Of a DNA stretch of 64,000 nucleotides, positions 42,272 through 49,979 are shown piece by piece. Origin of the DNA: JAKFWI01 sp035549875 (lineage in GTDB: Bacteria > Pseudomonadota > Alphaproteobacteria > Caulobacterales > Aquidulcibacteraceae); assembly GCA_035549875.1 (NCBI GenBank), contig DASZPV010000010.1, positions 1 to 64,000 of the forward strand. The letters run 5' to 3'. Position 1 is the stretch's first letter. The number at the start of each line of letters is the position of its first letter. Both the position numbers and the translations under genes were made by a program. The notes below the pieces were generated by a model. It was not told where the DNA came from, ran no database searches, and worked only from the letters and a program-made list of their open reading frames with translations.

Positions 42272-43174
42272 TCAGGCTGCGACGCGCGCGCGCTGGGGCA
42301 ATCCAATTATATCGCGCGCCTCGCTCGCGCTGGCGATTTCCAGGCCAAGCTCGGTCGCGATGCGCACGGTCCGCGCCACCAATTGCTCGTTCGTCGCCAA
42401 CTCCCCACGAGCATAATAATTGTTGTCTTCAAGTCCCACGCGCACATGACCGCCAAGGAGCATGGCCTGCGTCGTGGCCGGTAGCTGCGCCGGGCCGATC
42501 GCGGAAACGCAGAAGATCGATTGCGGCGGCAACGCAGCGATCATGGCGTTGAGGATGTCGTGGCTATAGGGCATCGCGCCCTGGAAGCCTTTGTCCGCGC
42601 CAAGCACCATGTTGATATAATAAGGCGGCTTGTCGTAGCCCTTCTCGATCAGGCGCGTGACGTCCTGCAGAATGTGGTTTGGCGCAAACACCTCCCATTC
42701 CGGCTTGATGCCCCGCTCGATCATCCGCTTGACCAGCGTCTCGCAGCGCGTGGGCGGGGTGATGACGAGAATTTCCTTGCCGCCGTGAATATCGACAAAC
42801 GTCATGCCGTCAAACGTCGCCATTTCGGCGCCGGCTTCGCATCCCTTCAACCGCTCCTCGAAATTCGATTCAAACAGCCCGTCGGGGCGCGGCACCAGCA
42901 TATCGCCGCTCGCGCCGCCGCCCGTGGAATTGTTGATGACGATATCGCATTTGTCGCGGATGCGGCCGTTTATGTCGCGATAGATGTCGGCGTTGCAGGT
43001 GGCCTGGTCATCAGGGCGGCGCGCGTGCAACGCGGCGATGCACGCCCCGGCCTGAAAAGACTTAAAGACCGAATCCGCGATCTCGGCCGGTTGCGTCGGC
43101 AGGTTATGGTTTTGGCTTTTCGAGGCCATGCCGCCCGTCGGCGCGACCGTGACCATCAAGCGAGAGCGGGACAT
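42272..43174 (-). CDS. BKACE-family beta-keto acid cleavage enzyme, divergent
   Basis: 300 residues, ATG after AGGAGG. The beta-keto acid cleavage fold (3-keto-5-aminohexanoate cleavage enzyme, DUF849) is shown by MVTVAPTGG, INNSTGGG, EMATFDGMTF, and VRVGLEDNNYYARGELATNEQLV. In the characterised Kce enzyme two zinc His form an HxH in the third strand; here that place reads AALHARRPDD, so the first His is Ala48 and only His50 remains. Known members use acetyl-CoA to cleave a beta-keto acid to acetoacetate and an acyl-CoA. With a ligand missing, the metal site may be altered or specific to a subgroup. 26 nt after the GlcG-like gene. Confidence 0.85.
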   Translation of the reverse strand: MSRSRLMVTVAPTGGMASKSQNHNLPTQPAEIADSVFKSFQAGACIAALHARRPDDQATCNADIYRDINGRIRDKCDIVINNSTGGGASGDMLVPRPDGLFESNFEERLKGCEAGAEMATFDGMTFVDIHGGKEILVITPPTRCETLVKRMIERGIKPEWEVFAPNHILQDVTRLIEKGYDKPPYYINMVLGADKGFQGAMPYSHDILNAMIAALPPQSIFCVSAIGPAQLPATTQAMLLGGHVRVGLEDNNYYARGELATNEQLVARTVRIATELGLEIASASEARDIIGLPQRARVAA

Positions 43175-43200
43175 TGTGACCTCCTGGATAGCGTATTGTC

Positions 43201-43641
43201 TTAGTCGGCGCCCGGATTGGCCTTCAGACCGGCCGCGGCGATCCCGGCCAGCGCGGCGGTTTCGTCGTTGTCTGAAGTGTCGCCGGAAACGCCAACTGCG
43301 CCAATGACTCGGCCGTCTTCATCCTCGATAAGGACGCCGCCCGGCACTGGAACGGCGCCGCGTTCGCCGAATATCTCGCCAACCGACGCTATGAAAAACG
43401 ATTGTTCCTTGGCGCGCTTGAAAAGCGAACGCGAGCCCATGCCAAGGGCAAGTGCGCCGTAGGCCTTGCCCCTGGCGATATCCACGCGCCGCAGGCTGCA
43501 GCCGTCTTGCGCCGCCAGCGCCTTGTCGGCGCCCCTGGCATCGAACACCACGACCGCTATTGGTTTGGTGCAGGTCTTGGCCGCATTCTGCAACGCAGCC
43601 GACACGATGATCTGCGCCGCATCTAGTGTAAGTTCCTTCAT
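43201..43641 (-). CDS. GlcG/HbpS-like (DUF336) protein
   Basis: 146 residues, no signal peptide. LTLDAAQIIVSAALQNAAKTCTKPIAVVVFDARGADKALAAQDG, a central ARGKAYGALALGMGS, then GAVPVPGGVLIEDEDGRVIGAVGVSGDTSDNDE, the complete DUF336 pattern. The name comes from glcG of the E. coli glycolate operon, which lies beside malate synthase G, exactly as it does here (13 nt downstream of malate synthase). Its role in glycolate metabolism is not established. A second DUF336 domain is fused to a cupin at 22956-23891. Confidence 0.85.
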   Translation of the reverse strand: MKELTLDAAQIIVSAALQNAAKTCTKPIAVVVFDARGADKALAAQDGCSLRRVDIARGKAYGALALGMGSRSLFKRAKEQSFFIASVGEIFGERGAVPVPGGVLIEDEDGRVIGAVGVSGDTSDNDETAALAGIAAAGLKANPGAD

Positions 43642-43654
43642 TGCCCCATTTTCC

Positions 43655-45859
43655 CTAATGGCTGGCGCTGGCGGCTTTCACGTCTCGCCGCCATACATTC
43701 AGCAGATCTTCTGTATAACCATTCGGCTGGTCGCGTCCCGTGAAGATCAAATCGCAGGCGGCGCGAAACGCCGCGCCGTCATAGCCCGGCGCCATCGGCC
43801 GGTAGTGCGGATCGCCGGCGTTCTGGCGATCTACCGTCAGCGCCATGCGCTTCAGCGCTTCTTCCACCTGAACGACATCAACGATTCCGTGGCGCAGCCA
43901 ATTGGCGATGTGTTGGCTGGATATTCGCAGCGTGGCGCGATCCTCCATCAGGCCGACATCGTGGAGGTCTGGCACTTTGGAGCAGCCGACGCCCTGATCC
44001 ACCCAGCGCACGACATAGCCCAGGATGCTCTGACAATTGTTATCGAGTTCGTCCTTGATCTCCTCGACAGACCAATTGCGGCCCGCCGCCAGCGGCGGCG
44101 TGAGCAGAACGGACAGCGGCGCCAGGGGCCGGCCCGCAAACGCCGCGCGCCGCTCGGCAGGCCGCACGCGATGATAATGCATCGCGTGCAGCGTCGCGGC
44201 GGTTGGCGAAGGCACCCACGCGGTCGAGGCGCCGGCATTGGGGTGGGCGATTTTTTGCGCAATCATATCGGCCATTCGGTCAGGCGCGGCCCACATGCCC
44301 TTGCCGATCTGCGCGCGGCCGGGAAGGCCGCACGCCACGCCAATATCGACGTTGCGATCTTCGTATGCCGCCAGCCATGGCGCGGCCTTGATGTCCGCCT
44401 TGCGCAGCATGGGACCGGCTTCCATCGAGGTGTGGATTTCATCACCCGTACGATCGAGGAATCCGGTGTTGATAAAAAACACACGCCGCGATGCGGCGGC
44501 GATACAAGCGGCGAGATTGGCGCTGGTCCGGCGCTCTTCGTCCATAATACCCATTTTCAGGCTGAGCGGCGCCAAACCCAGCATCGCCTCCACCCGATCG
44601 AACGCTTCATCCGCGAACGCCACTTCGTCAGGCCCGTGCATCTTGGGGCGCACGATATAGATCGACCCTGCGCGGCTATTGGCGCGCTGCGCCAGATCGC
44701 GTTTCGCGATCAGCGCGGTCATCGCCAGGTCGAGCAGGCTTTCAGGAATAACATTTCCATCTGCATCGCGGACCGCGTCGGTGAAGAGATGCAGGCCGAC
44801 ATTGCGCATCAGCATCAGGCTGCGGCCGGGAAGCGTGAAGCTGCTTCCGTCGGGTGCAAGATAGCGCCGGTCGGCCGCGAGGCCCCGTTCAACCCGTTTG
44901 CCGCCCTTCTCAAAGCTGGCGGTCAACGTTCCGCACATCAGCCCGAGCCAATTGCGATAGAGTTCGACTTTATCGTCGGCGTCCACCGTGGCGACGCTGT
45001 CCTCGCCGTCCATGATCGTGGTGAGCGCCGCCTCCAGAACCAGATCGGCGACGCCGGCCGGGTCGGTTTTGCCGATGGGATGGTTTCGATCGATCACGAT
45101 CTCGGCGTGAAGATCATTGTGGCGCAGCAGCACAACGCTCGGCGAAGCGGGCTCGCCCCGATAGCCAGCCAACGCCAGCGGATCCTTCAGGCCGACGCTG
45201 CGGTCATCGGCGAGTTTGACGCTCAACTTTCCGTCCGTGATGGTATAGGCGCGGCTATCGGCGTGCGAGCCTTCAGTCAGCGGCGCAATCTCGTCCAGCA
45301 GCGCGCGGGCGTAGGCGACGACCTTGGCCCCGCGCGCGCGATTGTAACCGCCGCTTCGTCCGGCCCCGTCCGCTTCGCTGATCGCATCAGTCCCGTATAG
45401 CGCGTCGTACAGGCTGCCCCACCGGGCGTTGGCCGCATTCAGGGCGAAGCGGGCATTGGTGAGCGGAACGACCAATTGCGGCCCCGCCAGTTCGGCGATT
45501 TCGGCATCGACATTATTCGTCGTGATCGAAAACGCGGGCGGCGCGGCGCGCAGGTAGCCAATGCGCGTCAGAAAGGCTTCATATTCCGCGATTTCATAGG
45601 CGCCGCCGCGCTCGCGGTGCCAGCCATCGATTTCGGCCTGCAGCCGGTCGCGCTCAGACAAGAGCGCCCGGTTGCGCGGTGCGAAATCGCGAACAAGCCC
45701 GGCAACGCCTTCCCAGAAGGCGCCGGCCGAAACGCCTGATCCCGGAATCGCTTCACGCTCGACGAAAACAGCCAAGGGCTCGGCGACGCGCAGCGCCCCT
45801 GACTTGCATTCGATCAGACGTTCGACCGGACCATCCGATTTGGTCAGCACACCGCTCAA
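43655..45859 (-). CDS. glcB: Malate synthase G
   Basis: 734 residues if the TTG at 45859 is used; it overlaps the stop of the aldehyde dehydrogenase as TTGA. GTG 45850 is an alternative. The full-length G isoform is recognisable: FWEGVAGLVRDFAPRNRALLSERDRLQ near the N-terminus, NARWGSLYDALYGTD, GAGRSGGYNRARGAK, MRNVGLHLFTDAV, IYIVRPKMHGPDEVAFADEAFDRVEAMLGLAP (catalytic base region), MGIMDEERRTSANL, and SVEEIKDELDNNCQSILGYVVRWVDQGVGCSKVPD. It condenses glyoxylate with acetyl-CoA to malate, and marks this operon as one that produces glyoxylate. Confidence 0.95.
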   Translation of the reverse strand: MSGVLTKSDGPVERLIECKSGALRVAEPLAVFVEREAIPGSGVSAGAFWEGVAGLVRDFAPRNRALLSERDRLQAEIDGWHRERGGAYEIAEYEAFLTRIGYLRAAPPAFSITTNNVDAEIAELAGPQLVVPLTNARFALNAANARWGSLYDALYGTDAISEADGAGRSGGYNRARGAKVVAYARALLDEIAPLTEGSHADSRAYTITDGKLSVKLADDRSVGLKDPLALAGYRGEPASPSVVLLRHNDLHAEIVIDRNHPIGKTDPAGVADLVLEAALTTIMDGEDSVATVDADDKVELYRNWLGLMCGTLTASFEKGGKRVERGLAADRRYLAPDGSSFTLPGRSLMLMRNVGLHLFTDAVRDADGNVIPESLLDLAMTALIAKRDLAQRANSRAGSIYIVRPKMHGPDEVAFADEAFDRVEAMLGLAPLSLKMGIMDEERRTSANLAACIAAASRRVFFINTGFLDRTGDEIHTSMEAGPMLRKADIKAAPWLAAYEDRNVDIGVACGLPGRAQIGKGMWAAPDRMADMIAQKIAHPNAGASTAWVPSPTAATLHAMHYHRVRPAERRAAFAGRPLAPLSVLLTPPLAAGRNWSVEEIKDELDNNCQSILGYVVRWVDQGVGCSKVPDLHDVGLMEDRATLRISSQHIANWLRHGIVDVVQVEEALKRMALTVDRQNAGDPHYRPMAPGYDGAAFRAACDLIFTGRDQPNGYTEDLLNVWRRDVKAASASH

Positions 45860-47313
45860 ATCGGGAACTGTCCTGGTTGGGTTTCGATCGTGATCCAGCG
45901 CAGCTCGGTGAATTCGGCGACGCCCGCTTGCCCGCCGAAACGGCCATAACCGCTGGACTTCACGCCGCCGAACGGCATCTGCGCCTCGTCATGCACGGTC
46001 GGACCATTGATGTGGCACATGCCGGATTGAATCCGCTTGGCCACGGCAAGGGCGCGCGCGATATCGCGGCTGAACACGGCGGCCGAAAGGCCGTACTCGC
46101 TTTCATTGGCCACGGCGATCGCCGCTTCCTCGTCCTTGACGCGAATGATCGCCACAACCGGGCCGAAACTCTCCTCGGCGTAAAGCCGCATGTCCGGCTT
46201 GACCCCATCGATGACGGTGGCGTTCAGCAACACACCATCTCCGCCGCCGCCGGCCGCGATCTTGGCGCCCTTCTTCTTCGCGTCATCGATCAAATCGCGC
46301 ACGCTGCGCGCGGCGTTCAGATCGACGACGGAGCCCAAAGCCGTCTTGCCTTCACGGGGATCGCCCGAGATGAGCGTATTGGCCTTGGCGGAAAATTGCT
46401 TCACGAACTCGTCCGCCACGGAATCGACGACGATAATCCGCTCGGTGGACATGCATATCTGGCCCTGGTTCATGAAGGCGCCGAACGCGGCGGCCTTCAC
46501 CGCTTCGCCGATATCGGCGTCGTGGAGCACCAACAACGGCGCCTTGCCGCCAAGCTCCAGAACCACCGGTTTGAGTTGACGGGCGCAAAGCTCGGCGATG
46601 ATCTTGCCGACCCTGGTCGAGCCGGTGAAGTTCACCCGGCGCACCGCCTTGTGGGCGATCAAGGCGCCGACAACCGCGGAGGCGTCGGCTGCGTCATTGG
46701 TGACGACGTTGACGACGCCGGGCGGGAAGCCCGCTTCATGGAAGGCGTCCCCAATCAACGCATGAGTGCGCGGGCAGATCTCCGACGCTTTCAACACAAC
46801 GGTGTTGCCGCACGCCAATGGCGTGGCGATAGCCCGTACGCCGAGAATGACCGGCGCGTTCCACGGCGCCATGCCCAACACCACGCCGGCCGGCTCGCGA
46901 ATCGCCATGGCCAGACATCCTGGCTTGTCCGACGGGATCACCGTGCCTGAAATCTGCGTGGTCAACGCCGCCGCCTCGCGGATCATCCCCGTAGCGAGAT
47001 GGATGTTGAAGCCCGCCCAAGCCTGCGTCGCGCCGATCTCGGCCTGCATTGCGGCGATCAGTTGCGGCGCTTTCGCGGCCAGCGCATCAGCAGCTTTGTT
47101 CAGCAACGCACGCCGGGCGTTGGGGCCTTGCATCGACCACGCTGGAAACGCCGCCGCGGCGGCGTCCGCGGCGCGGATCGCGTCGGCGGGATCGGCGGCC
47201 GCAGCCTCGGTCGCGACCGAACCATCCAAAGGATTTAGCCGCGAGAAGGTGCGACCGGCCGCCGGCGGCGCATACTCGCCGTTGATCAACAAATTCGTGC
47301 GGATGCTGCTCAC
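45856..47313 (-). CDS. Aldehyde dehydrogenase, salicylaldehyde/vanillin type
   Basis: 485 residues from the GTG at 47313, seven bases after GGGAGAT. NAD-dependent aldehyde dehydrogenase with APWNAPVILGVRAIATPLACGNTVVLKASE, NFTGSTRVGK, VVLELGGKAPLLV (catalytic Glu) and FMNQGQICMSTERI (catalytic Cys). The C-terminal INGPTVHDEAQMPFGGVKSSGYGRFGG is typical of the NahF/DoxF and vanillin dehydrogenase group, which act on aromatic aldehydes, though aliphatic ones are not excluded. It could take the aldehyde from the TPP enzyme or the aldolase of the same operon. Its stop overlaps the malate synthase start. Confidence 0.92.
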   Translation of the reverse strand: MSSIRTNLLINGEYAPPAAGRTFSRLNPLDGSVATEAAAADPADAIRAADAAAAAFPAWSMQGPNARRALLNKAADALAAKAPQLIAAMQAEIGATQAWAGFNIHLATGMIREAAALTTQISGTVIPSDKPGCLAMAIREPAGVVLGMAPWNAPVILGVRAIATPLACGNTVVLKASEICPRTHALIGDAFHEAGFPPGVVNVVTNDAADASAVVGALIAHKAVRRVNFTGSTRVGKIIAELCARQLKPVVLELGGKAPLLVLHDADIGEAVKAAAFGAFMNQGQICMSTERIIVVDSVADEFVKQFSAKANTLISGDPREGKTALGSVVDLNAARSVRDLIDDAKKKGAKIAAGGGGDGVLLNATVIDGVKPDMRLYAEESFGPVVAIIRVKDEEAAIAVANESEYGLSAAVFSRDIARALAVAKRIQSGMCHINGPTVHDEAQMPFGGVKSSGYGRFGGQAGVAEFTELRWITIETQPGQFPI

Positions 47314-47416
47314 TGGGATCTCCCGTTACGATCTACGCGGCCGTCATTACATTGCGCGCGCCGCTCCAACTCCACGCATCACGGCGCCCACTTCGGGGTT
47401 CGTCGCGATGAAAACG

Positions 47417-48319
47417 CTAGTCGGCATACTCCAATTGCTCAGCGCCCTGCCGCGCCGCGAAGAATGCCGAATACTTCCGAATTTCCGCGAGATCAGGCAT
47501 CCCCATGAGCAAAATCTCGGACACCCGATTGGCCTTGAATTGGGCCTTCTCTCCGGTGTTGAGATAAAGCGACGTGTAGATGCGGAACTTCTCGCCCTCC
47601 AGATCGCCGCCGCCGGACAGGACGAGGAACACGCCGCGCCCTTTCGCCGTGAACGTGGCGCCGGGGCTAACCCGGTAGTGGGCGACTTTAACCTGGCCGC
47701 CGGCGAATGAGCCCATGCTCTTTTCTTCAACCCCGGCCGATCCGCTGATCGGAACCCATCGATAATTTTCGGGGTACATGAAAATGGGCTCAGCGTATTG
47801 GGCCTCGGGATAGACCAGCTTGCGGCCGGCTATTTGTTCCCAGACGGCCTCGAACCCATCGACGTTTCGCTTGCCGGGTTCGCCCTCATTGCGGTGAAAG
47901 ATGCCATTCTCGAACGTGCCGGTCTTGCTGAGTTCGCGTTTGGCGTCGGCAAGCTGCTGCGTTGTCAACAACCCCGAACCGCTCAGGCCGCCGAACTGGA
48001 GCGTAGCCGTGTACGTATCGCCCACGTCCGGGCCCTGCGGGCCATAATGGACGCCCTCGGGGAAATAGCCGACCGTCCCCGGCCGCATCGTGATCGTCTT
48101 GCCGTATTTGCAATCGCCCTCAAGCTGCGCCCGTATCTGACAAAAGTTGTGGCGGTGCCGCGGAGAAAAGAAACTGCCGTACTGGTGGAAAAGCCCGTAC
48201 TTGAAGTTATCGGGCGATTCCGGGTCGCCCGTGAGCATGATCTGCTTGCCGACCTTGCCGGTTCTGACGCCGCCGCCATCGCAGCGGATTTCAACCTCAT
48301 CGCCATGCACGATTTGCAT
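47417..48319 (-). CDS. Bicupin protein, type B paralogue 2
   Basis: 300 residues, ATG after AGGAGAG. It aligns closely with the product of 1902-2792: GDEVEIRCDGGGVRTGKVGKQIMLTGDP, FFSPRHRHNFCQIRAQLEG, YFPEGVHYGPQGPDVGDTYTATLQFGG, GFEAVWEQIAGRKLVYPEAQYAEPIFMYPENYRWVP. As in 37406-38323, His precedes Tyr in motif two. It lies between the transporter (146 nt) and the aldehyde dehydrogenase (103 nt), and a possible promoter with a degenerate operator-like sequence occurs at 48411-48430. Confidence 0.85.
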   Translation of the reverse strand: MQIVHGDEVEIRCDGGGVRTGKVGKQIMLTGDPESPDNFKYGLFHQYGSFFSPRHRHNFCQIRAQLEGDCKYGKTITMRPGTVGYFPEGVHYGPQGPDVGDTYTATLQFGGLSGSGLLTTQQLADAKRELSKTGTFENGIFHRNEGEPGKRNVDGFEAVWEQIAGRKLVYPEAQYAEPIFMYPENYRWVPISGSAGVEEKSMGSFAGGQVKVAHYRVSPGATFTAKGRGVFLVLSGGGDLEGEKFRIYTSLYLNTGEKAQFKANRVSEILLMGMPDLAEIRKYSAFFAARQGAEQLEYAD

Positions 48320-48465
48320 AGGACTCTCCTAAAATGGGCGCTCGCTCGTCGCCGCCATCGAACGACCGGCCGCGCTCGCAATTCTACATGGCCCTGATTT
48401 AGCGCTTTCTACTGTAGACGACAACACAATGTACTATGCCAAACCTCCCCCCCGGCGCCGCTGGG

Positions 48466-49920
48466 TCAGGGGGATAGCGCCTCCAGCGATTGGCCGCGTG
48501 TGCGCGGACCGAGAAAGGTGATGAACAGCGCCAGGGTGAGCATGCTGCCGGTGAACAACACAAACACCGCCGGCGTGCCGTATCTTCCAAGAATATAGGC
48601 CACAAGGAAGCCCGACAGCGCCGCGCTAATTCTGCTCCAGGAGTAGACAAAGCCGACCCCCTGGACGCGAATCCGGGTTGGGAAAAGCTCCGCCTGATAG
48701 GCATGGAAGGCGAAGTTGAGCACGGCAGCGGCGAACAATTCGATTGCGCCCGCGGGAACGATGATGAGGGGATTGCGCGACAGCGTGAAGGTAAACCCAC
48801 AGAGCGCGACAACGATCGCGGACCCCACGATCTGCCATTTCCGCTCGACCTTGTCGGCGAACCAGAGGCACGCCAGCGGCCCGAGCGGCGCAACAAGCGT
48901 CATCGCAAAGGTGTAGCCGAGGCTTTCGGTGATGGTGACGCCGTGCGCAACCAGCAGAGTCGGCATCCAATTGACGAAGCCGTGAAGCGCGATGGCCTGC
49001 AACAAGTGGAACACGCTCAACATCACCGTGCGCGGCAAATACTCAGGGCCGAACATTTCTAGGAAGCGCCCGTGCTTGTGTGGCGGCTGCTTCGCCACCG
49101 GTTCCGGCGGGGGCAATGGCTTGCCCCGCTCGCGCTCCACGCGCTGCTCCAGCATGCTGACGACTTTTTCCGCCTCGGGCAGTTTGTCGTGCGCGGCGAG
49201 CCAGCGCGGACTCTCCGGAATCAGCAGCCGCAACGGCCACACCACGATCGCGCCGAGGCTGCCGATAAGGACGACCCAGCGCCATCCCTCAAGGCCGAAG
49301 AGCGTCTGGTGGACGCCGGAAGTCATCATCAAACTCAGCGCAAAAGCCGCCAGCGTGGCGATCGGCTTGCCGGCCGAGTGGATCGCGTTATTGACCGCGA
49401 AGGCTTTCCCGCGCGCGTTCTTCGGCATCAACTCGCTGAGATACGAGTCGATCGTGATGACTTCGATGCCCGCCCCGATAGAAAGCAGGAAACGCCAGAG
49501 AATGAGCCCGCTCGCCGTCTCCTGAAACGCCATGATGGCGCCGGCGATGCTGAACCAGAGCAGCCCAACTGTAAAAACCGTGCGGCGGCCAAACTTGTCG
49601 GCGATAAAGCCGAAAAAGAAGGCGGCCACCCAGAGGCCGGCGTAGGTCGTGGCGAAGAAGCCGGCCGTGGTGTGCAGATTGAAGACTTCGGCAAGACTGT
49701 CGGCGTGTCTCGACCCTTTGGCCAGCAGGCCGCTCTCGACCATCCCGGGCACGATGACAGGGCCGGAACTCATCAGATAAGCGTCGAACAACCCGCCGAG
49801 GCTTAAGGCGAGGACAAGCACCCAAAGCGTTACGCTCGACCCCAGGCGATCGAGCCGGGCGCCGATCGCGGCAAGCCCGTCGCCGGACGCCGAAGTCGCC
49901 TTTTCAGCCGAAACTTCCAT
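48466..49920 (-). CDS. MFS transporter, sugar/aromatic acid porter type
   Basis: 484 residues, ATG after GGAGG. After a cytosolic N-terminus, the first helix is LWVLVLALSLGGLFDAYLMSS. The motifs FGFIADKFGRRTVF (loop 2-3) and IDSYLSELMPKNARGKAF with PESPRWLAAHDKLPEA at the end of helix 6 are those of the sugar porter/aromatic acid:H+ symporter lineage. The Asp in helix 1 suggests proton coupling. Expressed 59 nt downstream of the TPP enzyme; probably imports the substrate of this cluster. Confidence 0.88.
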   Translation of the reverse strand: MEVSAEKATSASGDGLAAIGARLDRLGSSVTLWVLVLALSLGGLFDAYLMSSGPVIVPGMVESGLLAKGSRHADSLAEVFNLHTTAGFFATTYAGLWVAAFFFGFIADKFGRRTVFTVGLLWFSIAGAIMAFQETASGLILWRFLLSIGAGIEVITIDSYLSELMPKNARGKAFAVNNAIHSAGKPIATLAAFALSLMMTSGVHQTLFGLEGWRWVVLIGSLGAIVVWPLRLLIPESPRWLAAHDKLPEAEKVVSMLEQRVERERGKPLPPPEPVAKQPPHKHGRFLEMFGPEYLPRTVMLSVFHLLQAIALHGFVNWMPTLLVAHGVTITESLGYTFAMTLVAPLGPLACLWFADKVERKWQIVGSAIVVALCGFTFTLSRNPLIIVPAGAIELFAAAVLNFAFHAYQAELFPTRIRVQGVGFVYSWSRISAALSGFLVAYILGRYGTPAVFVLFTGSMLTLALFITFLGPRTRGQSLEALSP

Positions 49921-49979
49921 CGCCTCCCCCTCCTCCGACTATGACTTTGTTCTTGGAGCGCCGTTCGACCGGCGCCTTG

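Noticed and set aside
48411..48430. A fifth copy of the palindromic element upstream of the type B bicupin (ACTGTAGACGACAACACAAT).
   Set aside because: Only about 11 of 17 defined positions fit, and the core GTAnGG...CCnTAC is broken, so it is not counted as a site.
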